The notes beneath the pieces were generated by a model. That model was not told the DNA's origin and made no database searches. It saw only the letters and a list, made by a program, of their open reading frames with translations. The position numbers and the translations under genes were made by a program. Source: Allobosea robiniae (GTDB lineage: Bacteria; Pseudomonadota; Alphaproteobacteria; Rhizobiales; Beijerinckiaceae). From it: a stretch of DNA of 64,000 bases. The stretch is taken from the NCBI RefSeq assembly GCF_900102525.1, contig NZ_FNBZ01000001.1:1116001-1180000 (forward strand). Reading direction: 5' to 3'. Shown in pieces: positions 1 through 8,631 of the stretch. The stretch's first letter is position 1; each line of letters starts with the position of its first letter.

Positions 1-335
1 CACCCGGCAAGGCCGGCCAGGACGAGGGAGAACCATGCGCCTTTCGGCAAGGCCGGCGCCTGCCCGCTCAGCGTCGGGGCGACCACGACGATCGCCGTGA
101 AGCGGCCGCTGCGCAGGACGCGATGACCGGATGCGAAGCTCCGCGCCACGGCTTCCACGCCATCCGTCCAGGGCGGAAAGACGATCGCGACCGGCGCGCT
201 GCCGTCGGTCGCCCGCGGCAGGCTCGCAAGGGCTCCGACGCTGACCAGCAGGCAGACGAGAGCGACGAGAAGACCGCCGCCAAGCGACAACCGTTCCGCG
301 CCAGCCGCAGGTTCCGCAGGAGATGTCGAAGGCAT
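1..335 (-). CDS. Hypothetical membrane-anchored protein, C-terminus cut by the left edge
   Basis: An ATG at 335 opens a leftward frame of 111 codons that runs off the window without a stop. Residues about 17-40 form one hydrophobic segment (GGGLLVALVCLLVSVGAL is its core), followed by a soluble part containing AIVFPPWTDGVEAVARSF. This suggests a protein anchored by one N-terminal helix with the rest in the periplasm. I do not recognise the family. It diverges from the TadE/TadG-like pair across about 180 bases, so the two units may share a control region. The length of the full protein is unknown. Confidence 0.6.
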   Translation of the reverse strand, partial: MPSTSPAEPAAGAERLSLGGGLLVALVCLLVSVGALASLPRATDGSAPVAIVFPPWTDGVEAVARSFASGHRVLRSGRFTAIVVVAPTLSGQAPALPKGAWFSLVLAGLAG

Positions 336-514
336 TGGCAGTGAATCACTCGGAGCGGCGGCGGCGTATCGGCGAACCAAATCCACTCGCGTAAAATTTT
401 ACTTAAGCGATTCACGCGCGATGAACGGCGATTATCCGCCCCGCCCCGCATTTACTTTTCGTCAACAGGAGAGATTTACAACTTTTAGTTGCATTGACTG
501 ATCGAGGAACGGCC

Positions 515-943
515 ATGCTTCCCGCACTGTCCCGCCTCTTGCGAAACCAGCACGCGACGACCGCGATCGAGTTCGCCTTCATCGCTCCGATCCTGCTGCT
601 GCTCCTCGTCGGCATCATGGGATATGGCTACGTCTTCGGCATCTACCACAGCATCCAGCAGATCGCAGCCGAAGCGGCACGCTCGTCCGTATCGGGCCTC
701 AGCGACACCGAGCGCTCCCAGATCGCGCGCGATTTCATCAGGGCTCATGCCGGCGCCTACGCCTTCATCGATCCGGCGAAGCTTCGGGTCCGAACCGGCC
801 AGACTGGCCCGCAGATGCAGAGCTTCGAGGTCTCCGTCGCCTACGACATGAGCGGCTCGATCTATGACGACCTCAGTCGGCTGGTTTCGCTTCCACAACC
901 CGTGATTGAGCGCCGGGCTATCGTCCAGCGCGGCGGATACTGA
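515..943 (+). CDS. TadE-like pilus assembly protein
   Basis: A 142-residue protein of the TadE family, minor pseudopilins of the Flp/Tad pilus system. A short N-terminal cytoplasmic part (RNQHATTAIEFAFIAPILLL) runs into a single membrane helix at about residues 20-42, with the family's conserved Glu at the membrane entry. The remaining 100 residues would be periplasmic. A TTG seven codons upstream is open, but the ATG at 515 follows a GAGG motif at 504-507 and is preferred. The downstream TadG-like gene is 37 bases away and probably co-transcribed. No tad ATPase, secretin or prepilin gene lies in this window, so the rest of the machine would have to be elsewhere. Confidence 0.8.
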   Translation: MLPALSRLLRNQHATTAIEFAFIAPILLLLLVGIMGYGYVFGIYHSIQQIAAEAARSSVSGLSDTERSQIARDFIRAHAGAYAFIDPAKLRVRTGQTGPQMQSFEVSVAYDMSGSIYDDLSRLVSLPQPVIERRAIVQRGGY

Positions 944-980
944 ACGCTTTTTCGACGGCTCAAGGCCAAAGGGGGCACCC

Positions 981-2714
981 ATGCTCAGGCTCATGAACTT
1001 CGCCGGGAATCAGAGGGGCGGTGCCGCCATCCTTTTCGCGGTCTCTGCGACAGTCCTGTTCGGCTTCGGTGCGATGGCCGTCGATGTCGGCAACTTCTAC
1101 TACGAGAAGCGCAAGCTGCAGACGGCCAACGATCTTGCCGTTCTCGCAGCGGCGAGCGACCTGCCGCGCGCTCAGGCCGCGGCCCGGGCCAGCACGATGC
1201 AGAACGGCTTTTCCGGCAACGCGATCCAGACACTGCAGACCGGCATATACACGCCCGACCCGAAGCTGGCGGTCGAGGCACGCTTCGTCCCGAGCGCAGC
1301 CGCCAGCGTCAACGCGGTCAGGATCGACATGCGGACCACCACGCCGCTGCTGCTCGGCCGGGTCCTGGCATCGTCAACCGCGACCTCGCCGACGCCGGAC
1401 GCCCAGAACCCGGCAGGAGGCACGCAGCCCGTGGCGAGCCTCAGCGGCGGGGACGTGCCGATCGGTTCCAGCGCCATCGCGTTCCAGGATGCCCAGGCCT
1501 CGTTCGCCGTCGGCTCGCGCCTGCTCAAGCTCGATGGCGGCCTGCTCAACAGTCTGCTGGGTAGCCTGCTCGGGGGCGGCGTGTCGCTCTCCGTCATGGA
1601 TTACGACGCCCTGATCAAGGCGCGGGTGGACCTGTTCGACTTCTCGAAGCACCTCGCCACCCGTCTCAACCTGACCGCGGCGACCTATGATGACGTGCTC
1701 AAGGCCGATGCCCGCCTCGGCGACGTGCTGGCGGCCATCGTCGACGCCTCCCGCGATCACGACACGCGCAGCGGCACCGCCACCGCGGCACTGGGCCGGA
1801 TCGCGACCGCATCGGCGAGCAACCTGCCGGTCAACCTCGCTTCGCTGATCTCCTTCGGCCCGGCCGGCGACAAGCCGCTCTCCGGATCGAAGCCGCTCGC
1901 GGCCTCGCTCTCGGCGCTGGATATCGTCTCGGCGGTCGCGCAGATCGCCAACGGCAACCGCCAGATCGATGTCGGGCTCAACCTGAACCTGCCCGGGGTT
2001 GCGGCGGTATCGCTGAAGCTCGGCATCGGCGAGCGGCCGGTGGGCACCAGCCTGGTCCGGGTCGGGCGCGCCGGATCGAGCGTCCACACGGCGCAGACGC
2101 GGCTCCTGCTGACGGTCGATCTCGTGGGCTCAGGCGCGGCCTCGCTGGTCCGGCTGCCGCTTTATCTCGAACTCGCCGCCGCGACGGCCCGGATCACCGG
2201 CATCCAGTGCTCACCGGGCGACGTCTCGACCTCGCGCGTCACGCTCGGCGTCACGCCCGCCGTGGTCGACGCCTGGATCGGGCAGGTCTCGATGGCGGAA
2301 TTCAACAATTTCAGCAAGGCGCCGAACCCGCCCGCCGCGACGCTCGTCAACGCCGCAGGGCTCGCCAAGGTCACCGGCCGCGCCCATGTGACGATGACGA
2401 ACCTCTCCGAGGCCGCCGTCAGCTTCAGCTATCCGGAGATCCAGCGCGGCGACAAGAAGACCACCTCGACCCAGAATTTCATCGCCACCCTGCTGGGGCG
2501 GCTCGTCGGCGATCTCGAGCTGCGCGTGGAGGCCCTGGGGCTCGGCCTCGGCCTGCCGGGCCTCGACGGGCTGGTCAGCGGGGTCATCGGCAACGCGGCG
2601 ACGCCGCTCGACCAGATCCTCAACGGCGTGCTCGGCACGCTCGGCATCGGCCTCGGCCAGGCCGATAGCTGGGTCACTGGCGTGCGCTGCGGCGGGGCCG
2701 TGCTGGTGCGGTGA
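981..2714 (+). CDS. TadG-like pilus assembly protein, long periplasmic part
   Basis: A 577-residue protein. Residues about 8-55 match the Tad/TadG N-terminal domain: RGGAAILFAVSATVLFGFGA is the membrane helix, followed by MAVDVGNFYYEKRKLQTAND, the usual Asp-containing segment after it. The rest is a long alanine-, leucine- and glycine-rich extracytoplasmic region with no von Willebrand A motif that I can see. It holds Leu/Gly-rich stretches such as LLNSLLGSLLGGG near residue 195 and a repeat-like LGLGLGLPGL near 530. The frame is open upstream to 906, but the ATG at 981 sits after an AAAGGGGG ribosome site. Role inferred from the family: tight-adherence pilus assembly. The C-terminal part could be specific to this lineage. 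Confidence 0.7.
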   Translation: MLRLMNFAGNQRGGAAILFAVSATVLFGFGAMAVDVGNFYYEKRKLQTANDLAVLAAASDLPRAQAAARASTMQNGFSGNAIQTLQTGIYTPDPKLAVEARFVPSAAASVNAVRIDMRTTTPLLLGRVLASSTATSPTPDAQNPAGGTQPVASLSGGDVPIGSSAIAFQDAQASFAVGSRLLKLDGGLLNSLLGSLLGGGVSLSVMDYDALIKARVDLFDFSKHLATRLNLTAATYDDVLKADARLGDVLAAIVDASRDHDTRSGTATAALGRIATASASNLPVNLASLISFGPAGDKPLSGSKPLAASLSALDIVSAVAQIANGNRQIDVGLNLNLPGVAAVSLKLGIGERPVGTSLVRVGRAGSSVHTAQTRLLLTVDLVGSGAASLVRLPLYLELAAATARITGIQCSPGDVSTSRVTLGVTPAVVDAWIGQVSMAEFNNFSKAPNPPAATLVNAAGLAKVTGRAHVTMTNLSEAAVSFSYPEIQRGDKKTTSTQNFIATLLGRLVGDLELRVEALGLGLGLPGLDGLVSGVIGNAATPLDQILNGVLGTLGIGLGQADSWVTGVRCGGAVLVR

Positions 2715-2720
2715 GCCCCG

Positions 2721-3227
2721 TCAACTCTGGAGGCGCTGCTTGATCCGCTTGATCAGGCCGTCCCGGACATCGCGATAGGCGTCGAGCTTCTGCTCGCGCG
2801 AGCCCTGGAAAATGGTGGGATCGACGGTGGGCCAGTATTCCACCTCGGCGGCATGGGTTCGCGTCAGGTCCAGAGCCTTGTGGTGCGCTTCCGGCGAGAG
2901 CGTGATGATCAGGTCGAAGTTGAGCCCCTCCCATTCCTCCAGCTCTTCGATCGATTTCGGCTTGTGGCGGCTGAGATCGATGCCGATCTCGTCGAGCACC
3001 GTCGACACGAAGCCATCGATCTCGCCCTTCCGGGCGCCGGCCGACTGGACATAGATCGACTTGCCGAAGAAGTGCTTGGCCAGAGCCTCGGCCATGGGCG
3101 AGCGCACGGCATTCATCGCACACATGAACAGCACGCTTTGTACCTTGCGCGGAACGTCACGCGCATTCGGCGCATTTTCGACAGGCGAGCCGGGGGCCAA
3201 TTCGCTCGAAAATGCGTTGGGCTTCAA
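2721..3227 (-). CDS. Low-molecular-weight protein-tyrosine-phosphatase-like protein
   Basis: A 168-residue protein of the LMW-PTP/ArsC-like fold. The P-loop CAMNAVRSPMAEAL near residues 36-49 gives the Cys-X5-Arg-Ser signature of the catalytic loop. The C-terminal WPTVDPT carries an Asp where the family has its general acid, although the classic DPY form is replaced by DPT. The start is a TTG at 3227; no closer ATG precedes the P-loop strand, so the N-terminus is uncertain. It follows UPF0262 by 5 bases and ends a leftward operon. Substrate is unknown; protein phosphotyrosine or arsenate are both possible for this fold. Confidence 0.8.
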   Translation of the reverse strand: MKPNAFSSELAPGSPVENAPNARDVPRKVQSVLFMCAMNAVRSPMAEALAKHFFGKSIYVQSAGARKGEIDGFVSTVLDEIGIDLSRHKPKSIEELEEWEGLNFDLIITLSPEAHHKALDLTRTHAAEVEYWPTVDPTIFQGSREQKLDAYRDVRDGLIKRIKQRLQS

Positions 3228-3232
3228 GCGCG

Positions 3233-3721
3233 TCAGCCCTTCCAGTGCAGGGCGTAGATCAGCGTGAAGAGGCGGCGCGCCGTGTCGAAATCGACCTCGA
3301 CCTTGTTCGCCAGCCGCTCGGCCAGGATGCCGGCTGCCTCGTCGTGCAGGCCGCGCCGGCCCATGTCGATGGCCTCGATCTGCGCCGGCGTCGAGGTCCG
3401 GATCGCCGCATAATAGCTGTCGCAGACCATCTCGTAGTCCTTGATGATGCGCCGGAACGGGCTGAGCGAGAGATGATGCGTCACAACCGGCGCGCCGTCC
3501 GCCGCCTTGATCTCGAAGACGAGACGCCGCTCGACCATGGCGAGATGGGCGAGATACGGCCCGCCGTCATGCTCGGGAACGACGAAGCTGTTGCGCTCGA
3601 TCAGGTCGTAGATCGCGACGGCACGCTCGTGCTCCTGATCAGGCGTGCCGCGGCCGAGGGAGGTCTCATCGAGGGTCAGGCCAACCAGGCGCTGGTTGGT
3701 GGCAATCGAGACGTCGGGCAT
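3233..3721 (-). CDS. UPF0262 family protein
   Basis: A 162-residue conserved alphaproteobacterial protein of unknown function. The body is colinear with UPF0262: an N-terminal part ending in [20 protein letters not shown], a central [20 protein letters not shown], and a C-terminal [20 protein letters not shown]. The ATG at 3721 is preferred over one at 3736 because GGAGGAG lies directly upstream of it. It sits between hisD and the LMW phosphatase in an order common in Hyphomicrobiales. No catalytic motif is evident. Confidence 0.85.
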   Translation of the reverse strand: MPDVSIATNQRLVGLTLDETSLGRGTPDQEHERAVAIYDLIERNSFVVPEHDGGPYLAHLAMVERRLVFEIKAADGAPVVTHHLSLSPFRRIIKDYEMVCDSYYAAIRTSTPAQIEAIDMGRRGLHDEAAGILAERLANKVEVDFDTARRLFTLIYALHWKG

Positions 3722-3758
3722 CGCTCCTCCGGCCATGGCGCCGCCCGTCGGACGGAGC

Positions 3759-5051
3759 TCAGATATTCAGTCTGATCGTCACGGATCGGCCGTGCGCCTG
3801 CAAGCCCTCTGCCTCAGCCAATTGCGTCGCGGCCGAGGCCAGGACGCGCAGGCCCGCGGGGCCGCATTTCAGCAGTGAGGTCCGCTTCATGAAATCGCCG
3901 ACGCCGAGCCCGGACGAGAAACGGGCCGAACGCGCGGTCGGCAAGACGTGATTGGGGCCGCCGACATAATCGCCGATCGCTTCCGGCGTATGCCCGCCGA
4001 GGAAGATCGCGCCGGCATTGCGGATCAGCCCCGCAAGGCGCTCGGGATCGGCCGTCATGATCTCGAGATGCTCGGGCGCGAGGCGGTCGACCAGCGGCAC
4101 GGCGGCTTCGAGATCGGCGACGAGCAGGATCGCACCGAAATCCTGCCAGCTTCTGCCCGCGATCGCCGCTCGCGGCAGCGTCGCGAGCTGGGCCGCCACC
4201 GCCTTCTCGACCTCGGCAGCCAGTGCCGCATCGTCGCTCATCAGGATCGACTGGGCGGAGACGTCGTGCTCGGCCTGCGCCAGCAGGTCGGCGGCGATCC
4301 AGTCGGGATTGGCGCTGCGATCGGCGATCACCAGCACTTCGGAGGGGCCGGCGATCATGTCGATGCCGACCTGGCCGAAGACGCGGCGCTTGGCGGCAGC
4401 GACATAGGCATTGCCGGGACCGACGATCTTGGCGACCGGCGCGATCGCAGCCGTGCCATAGGCGAGCGCCGCGACGGCCTGCGCACCGCCGATGCGATAG
4501 ACCTCGTCGACGCCGGCGAGCCGGGCAGCGGCGAGCACGAGCGGATTGGTTTCGCCCCGCGGCGTCGGCGCGACCATGACGATGCGCGGCACGCCGGCGA
4601 CCTTGGCCGGGATGGCGTTCATCAGCACCGACGACGGGTAGCTCGCCGTACCGCCGGGCACATAGAGCCCAACCGCCTCGATCGCGCTCCAGCGCCAGCC
4701 GGCCCCGACGCCGGCTGCATCCTCGACCCAGGAATCCGCGGGCTTCTGGCGGCGATGATAGGCCTCGATACGCTCACGCGCCGTCTCCAGCGCCGCCAGC
4801 AATTCGGGCGAGCAGGCAGCGACGGCCGCGTCGATCTCGGCCTCGCCGACGCGCAACGTCTCAGGCGTCAAGTCGAGCGCGTCGAAGCGCGATGTATAGT
4901 CGATCAGCGCCGCATCGCCCTTCTCACGGACATCGGCGATGATGTCGGCGGCGACGCGATCGACCTCCTCCGAGACCTCCCGCTTGGCGGAGAGCAGCGC
5001 CGCGAAGCCCGCGGCGAAGCCGGCATCCCTGTCGTCGAGCCTGATCGGCAT
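3759..5051 (-). CDS. hisD: Histidinol dehydrogenase
   Basis: A 430-residue enzyme catalysing the last two steps of histidine biosynthesis, oxidation of L-histidinol to L-histidine with two NAD+ in the cytoplasm. The signature [15 protein letters not shown] is present near residues 230-245. [11 protein letters not shown] carries zinc-ligand residues (Gln and His) and APEHLEIM carries the catalytic Glu-His pair. Length matches the family. It is embedded in the leftward operon with DUF2948 and murA upstream. Other his genes are not in the window, as is usual for scattered his genes in Alphaproteobacteria. Confidence 0.97.
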   Translation of the reverse strand: MPIRLDDRDAGFAAGFAALLSAKREVSEEVDRVAADIIADVREKGDAALIDYTSRFDALDLTPETLRVGEAEIDAAVAACSPELLAALETARERIEAYHRRQKPADSWVEDAAGVGAGWRWSAIEAVGLYVPGGTASYPSSVLMNAIPAKVAGVPRIVMVAPTPRGETNPLVLAAARLAGVDEVYRIGGAQAVAALAYGTAAIAPVAKIVGPGNAYVAAAKRRVFGQVGIDMIAGPSEVLVIADRSANPDWIAADLLAQAEHDVSAQSILMSDDAALAAEVEKAVAAQLATLPRAAIAGRSWQDFGAILLVADLEAAVPLVDRLAPEHLEIMTADPERLAGLIRNAGAIFLGGHTPEAIGDYVGGPNHVLPTARSARFSSGLGVGDFMKRTSLLKCGPAGLRVLASAATQLAEAEGLQAHGRSVTIRLNI

Positions 5052-5091
5052 CGCTGGGTCCTTGGATATTGGTCGAAAAGGGCTGGAGAGC

Positions 5092-5538
5092 TCAGGCGCC
5101 GTCGGGATGACCGGGCATCGCCACGGCTTCCCAGACCGGGCCGAGATCCTTCATCTGGGCCTCGATGCATTCGACCGAAAGGCGGATCGCCGCCCCTTCC
5201 GAGAAATGCAACGTCACCTCGCCGGCAGGGTCCTCGCCGAGATCGAAGGTGACGGCGAGGAGATTCAGGACCTTGTCCGGATCGTTCTTGTCGAGCTTGG
5301 CGCTGCGCACGGCCTGGACGCGATCGAAATGCAGCGCTGTCAGGCGCCGCCGTCGCTGGCCGTGCTGGGCGCCTTCCCAGTCGAAGCGGCGCAGCGCGAG
5401 TGCGAAACGCTGCTCGCGCGGCAGGTAGACAAGGTCGGCCGCCTTCAGCACCGCATCCTGGAGATGGGCTGAGACAATCGCGAGATCATCGGCGTCGAGC
5501 GCAATGAGCTTCAGCGGGTCGGCGGCAGCGTCTGACAT
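5092..5538 (-). CDS. DUF2948 family protein
   Basis: A 148-residue protein of the alphaproteobacterial DUF2948 family. It starts with LKLIALDADDLAIVSAHLQD and contains LPREQRFALALRRFDWE, both typical of the family, and ends with an acidic segment ECIEAQMKDLGP. Function is unknown and no catalytic motif is seen. It lies between murA and hisD, an arrangement known across Hyphomicrobiales, so co-transcription is likely. Confidence 0.85.
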   Translation of the reverse strand: MSDAAADPLKLIALDADDLAIVSAHLQDAVLKAADLVYLPREQRFALALRRFDWEGAQHGQRRRRLTALHFDRVQAVRSAKLDKNDPDKVLNLLAVTFDLGEDPAGEVTLHFSEGAAIRLSVECIEAQMKDLGPVWEAVAMPGHPDGA

Positions 5539-5598
5539 GGTCCTGTTCTGACGAGCCGCCCCGAGAAAATCAACAGTCCCGCAATCAACAGCCGAGAA

Positions 5599-6888
5599 TC
5601 AACTGCTGATCCGCTCCACCAGCGCGCCGCAGCGGCTGAGCTTCGCTTCGAGCGCCTCGAAGCCGCGATCGAGATGGTAGACGCGGTTGATCGTGGTGTC
5701 GCCTTCGGCGGCGAGCCCGCCGATGACCAGCGAGACCGAGGCACGCAGGTCCGTCGCCATCACCGGCGCACCCGTCAGCTTCTCGACGCCTTCGACATGG
5801 GCGACATCGCCGTCCAGCCGGATCTTCGCGCCGAGGCGGGCGAGCTCCTGCACATGCATGAAGCGGTTTTCGAAGATGGTTTCGCGGATGCGCGAGGTGC
5901 CCTTGGCCTTGGTCATCAGCGCCATGAACTGCGCCTGGAGATCGGTCGGGAAACCCGGGAAGGGATCGGTGTCGATATCGACAGCCGTGATGCCGTGGCC
6001 GTTGCGGCGCACGCGGATGCCCTCGTTGGTCGAGTCGATATCCACCCCGGCCTGACCCAGCACATCGAGCGCCGATTGCAGCAGCTCCGGCCGGGCGCCT
6101 TCGAGGACGACGTCTCCGCCGGTCATCGCCACGGCCATCGCATAGGTGCCGGCCTCGATGCGATCAGGCAGCACGGCATGATGCGCGCCGCCGAGGCGCG
6201 CCACGCCGGTGACCACGATGCGCGAGGTGCCCACGCCCTCGATCTTGGCGCCCATCTTGACGAGGCAAGCGGCGAGGTCGGTGACCTCCGGCTCGCAGGC
6301 GGCGTTCTCGATCACCGTGGTGCCCTGGGCGAGTACCGCGGCCATCAGCGCGGTATGGGTGCCGCCGACCGTCACCTTCGGGAAGACGATCTCGCCGCCC
6401 TTCAGACCCTTCGGCGCGCGCGCCAGCGCATAGCCGTTCTCGATGACGATCTCGGCGCCGAGCTTCTCCAGCGCCATGAGCAGCAGATCGACCGGGCGCG
6501 TGCCGATGGCGCAGCCGCCCGGCAGCGAGACCTTGGCCTCGCCCATCCGGGCCAGGATCGGCGCGATCACCCAGAAGCTCGCCCGCATGGTCGAGACCAG
6601 CTCATAGGGCGCGCAGGTGTCGACGATCTGGCGGGCGGTCAGCGAGATGGTCTGGCCGGTCTCTGCGGACTGGCCGATGCGCTTGCCGGCAACGGTGCGG
6701 TCGACGCCCTGGTTCGACAGGATGCGCGAGAGCGCCGTCACGTCCGAGAGGCGCGGCACATTGGTCAGCGTCAGCGTCTCGTCCGTCAGCAGGCTGGCGA
6801 TCATCAGCGGCAAGGCGGCGTTCTTCGCGCCGGAAATCGGGATGGCGCCATTGAGGCGCTGGCCGCCGGTGATGCGGATCTTGTCCAT
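5599..6888 (-). CDS. murA: UDP-N-acetylglucosamine 1-carboxyvinyltransferase
   Basis: A 429-residue enzyme for the first committed step of peptidoglycan synthesis, transfer of enolpyruvate from PEP to UDP-GlcNAc. The N-terminus [19 protein letters not shown] continues into [10 protein letters not shown], which holds the Lys-Asn substrate pair. The flexible loop [10 protein letters not shown] supplies the catalytic Cys that fosfomycin attacks, so the protein should be fosfomycin-sensitive in that respect. The frame is open to 6993, but the ATG at 6888 matches the family start. The gene is preceded by a small basic ORF and followed by DUF2948 and hisD. Confidence 0.97.
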   Translation of the reverse strand: MDKIRITGGQRLNGAIPISGAKNAALPLMIASLLTDETLTLTNVPRLSDVTALSRILSNQGVDRTVAGKRIGQSAETGQTISLTARQIVDTCAPYELVSTMRASFWVIAPILARMGEAKVSLPGGCAIGTRPVDLLLMALEKLGAEIVIENGYALARAPKGLKGGEIVFPKVTVGGTHTALMAAVLAQGTTVIENAACEPEVTDLAACLVKMGAKIEGVGTSRIVVTGVARLGGAHHAVLPDRIEAGTYAMAVAMTGGDVVLEGARPELLQSALDVLGQAGVDIDSTNEGIRVRRNGHGITAVDIDTDPFPGFPTDLQAQFMALMTKAKGTSRIRETIFENRFMHVQELARLGAKIRLDGDVAHVEGVEKLTGAPVMATDLRASVSLVIGGLAAEGDTTINRVYHLDRGFEALEAKLSRCGALVERISS

Positions 6889-6949
6889 CGTCGGGTCCTG
6901 CTCGGCCGGCCGGGCACAGGGCCGGCGGCGCATGGGAGAATAAGGGAGT

Positions 6950-7111
6950 TCAGGTCCGGGAGGAATCGGCCTGAGAGGGCGGGGCCGGCTCACGCGCTTG
7001 CGCTTCGTCCGAACGGCGAGCGCGAGCCTGGGCCTTGCGGCGCTTCAGGTTCTCGCGGAGCGCGGCAGCAAGGCGCGCCTGCTTCTCGTCCTCGGCTGTC
7101 TGGCGGGTCAC
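6950..7111 (-). CDS. Small basic conserved-type protein upstream of murA
   Basis: A 53-residue frame starting with GTG at 7111 ([20 protein letters not shown]) and ending 61 bases before the murA start. It is highly charged and mostly helical: the stretch [15 protein letters not shown] resembles a nucleic-acid-binding or ribosome-associated tail, and the C-terminus is proline- and serine-rich. Similar small Arg/Lys-rich proteins occur next to murA in Hyphomicrobiales from memory, which supports it being real. Function is unknown. The start is uncertain because no ATG is in frame. Confidence 0.6.
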   Translation of the reverse strand: MTRQTAEDEKQARLAAALRENLKRRKAQARARRSDEAQAREPAPPSQADSSRT

Positions 7112-7532
7112 GGCATCAGCTCGGCAAAAGATGTTTGAACGCGGGAACGCGGCGAATTCGCGGCGGTATCGTTAGACCCACAGCCGCCGGTGGACAAGGC
7201 CGTCGATCGCCGCCCGCCCTGCCCCATGACGGGCCAGCATCGTGCCGGAGCGAGCCAGCTCCGATCCGGTTTTCCCGCCCGGAAACGATCCTTCTCCCGC
7301 AGGCCGCGGCACGACTCATTTGTTTCCAGCTTCGGGCCTCTCCACGCAATCATCGTTCGCATCACGGCGGCGCGGCTCTTGCCAGGTTGGCGTCCGAGCG
7401 TCTCAGAACGCATCGCGTGACGCAGCGTCATCGAAAAAAGCTTAATGCTATTAACCATTTCCGCCGGATTTCGTTTACACTTCGTTAAGCTCGTTTACGC
7501 TGCGGGCATCAAGGAGTTTGTGGGGTAGCTTC
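7112..7532. other. Gene-free gap between the murA operon and the RpfF-like gene
   Basis: About 420 bases between divergently transcribed units. Open frames here give low-complexity Arg/Ser/Pro-rich translations and no family I recognise. The right half becomes AT-richer from about 7430 (AAAAAAGCTTAATG, TTAACC), as expected of promoter DNA, and ends in phased repeats described separately. The left half presumably carries the promoter of the murA operon. Confidence 0.5.
7471..7498 (+). promoter_or_regulatory. Helically phased TCGTTTAC repeats upstream of the RpfF-like gene
   Basis: TCGTTTAC occurs at 7471-7478 and again at 7491-7498, exactly 20 bases apart, with a related TCGTTAAG at 7482-7489 between them. 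The set ends 34 bases before the ATG at 7533. Spacing of about one and two helical turns is typical of a regulator that binds one face of DNA. The binding protein is unknown. Confidence 0.4.
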
Positions 7533-8474
7533 ATGTTGCAGTCCTTGAAGGTCAGAGCAGGAAGCCTTGCGCCGACCCTGCTCGAGAGTTGCGAAGTCAT
7601 CGATGCGATCCGCTACAAGGCAGGCTTCCTGCCGGAGGTGGAGATCGCCTACGAGCCGGACATCAAGACGCTCTGGGTCACGATCCGGCCGGAGCTGAAG
7701 CCGGTCTTCACGCTGCAACTGCTCGACAGCCTGGTGAAGATTCAGAGCGCGATCGTCGCGCTATGGGGCGCCCCCGACCAGTATCACCGCGCGCCGGTGC
7801 GCTTCCTCGCCTTCCGCGGCACGGGGCCGTTCTTCACGCTCGGCGGCGATCTCGATTTCTACCTGGACTGCCTGGCCAAGAACGACCGCGCCGCGCTGGC
7901 GGAATACGCCCGGCTCTCGGCGGAAGGTGCGATCTGGAACTCAGGCGGCCTCAACGGCCTCGTGGTGACGCTCTCGACGATCCACGCCAAGGCGATCGGC
8001 GGCGGCATCGACGCGCCGCGCTCGTGCAACGTCATGATCGCCGAGGAACAGGCCTCGTTCGTCTACCCGGAGATCAAGTTCAACCATTTCCCGATCACGG
8101 CGGTGGCGATCCTGTCGCGACGCATGGGCCAGCGCGCCGCCGAGCAGATGTTGCTCTCCGGCGAGGAGATGAGCGCGCAGGAGTTCATGGCGGCCGGCGG
8201 CCTTGAGGCGGTGGTCCCGACCGGCACGGGCGAGGACTGGATCCGCAAATACTGCGCCGACTCGCTGCCGATCCACGCCGCCAAGACCGCGCTGTTCTCG
8301 GCCTTCAACCGTCGCCATGGCGACCTGCGCGAAGAACTCGGCCATCTCGGCGAGATCTGGACGAATTGCATGCTGCGCCTCAGCCCGAGCGCGATCTCGA
8401 AGCTGCAACGCATCGCGCAGACACAGGACCGGATGCTGGCCCGCGTCTATCAGCGCCACCTCGCCCCGGTCTGA
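7533..8474 (+). CDS. Crotonase-fold protein related to the DSF synthase RpfF
   Basis: A 313-residue enoyl-CoA hydratase/isomerase (crotonase) family protein. The layout resembles RpfF, which makes the diffusible fatty-acid signal DSF: an N-terminal PVFTLQLLD region, TLGGDLDFYLDC (oxyanion-hole strand), GGGIDAPRSC and VYPEIKFNHFP. RpfF uses two glutamates 20 residues apart. Here the second is kept (Glu180), but the first is Asp160 at the same spacing. The ATG at 7533 is preferred to the TTG at 7518, which lies too close to AAGGAG. The next gene is a GGDEF-EAL protein, recalling the rpfF-rpfR pair of Burkholderia. It could instead be an ordinary acyl-CoA hydratase; the lack of any beta-oxidation neighbour argues mildly against that. 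Confidence 0.65.
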   Translation: MLQSLKVRAGSLAPTLLESCEVIDAIRYKAGFLPEVEIAYEPDIKTLWVTIRPELKPVFTLQLLDSLVKIQSAIVALWGAPDQYHRAPVRFLAFRGTGPFFTLGGDLDFYLDCLAKNDRAALAEYARLSAEGAIWNSGGLNGLVVTLSTIHAKAIGGGIDAPRSCNVMIAEEQASFVYPEIKFNHFPITAVAILSRRMGQRAAEQMLLSGEEMSAQEFMAAGGLEAVVPTGTGEDWIRKYCADSLPIHAAKTALFSAFNRRHGDLREELGHLGEIWTNCMLRLSPSAISKLQRIAQTQDRMLARVYQRHLAPV

Positions 8475-8501
8475 CCGAAGGCGCGTATCGGTCCCGCCAG
8501 A

Positions 8502-8527
8502 TTTTCGGGGGAACGGCCCCCGGAAAA
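8502..8527 (+). terminator. Hairpin after the RpfF-like gene
   Basis: GGGGG at 8507-8511 pairs with CCCCC at 8517-8521 around a 5-base loop, and TTTTC at 8502 pairs with GAAAA ending at 8527 with one bulged G. The stem of about 10 bp lies 28 bases after the stop codon. There is no T-tract on its 3' side, so it may stabilise the 3' end rather than terminate on its own. Confidence 0.4.
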
Positions 8528-8631
8528 CCACACGAAGCATTTACCTCTGCTCTCGTACAACCCTTCGGCACAATGCGCGACGTGCGAGCTTCGCGCGTCG
8601 TGATGCGCGGGGGCGGCAAAGGCAGGAGTAG

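Noticed and set aside
5674-7488. Open frame of about 600 codons opposite murA and extending into the gap
   Set aside because: murA is certain, and the extension past 7111 has no coding character.
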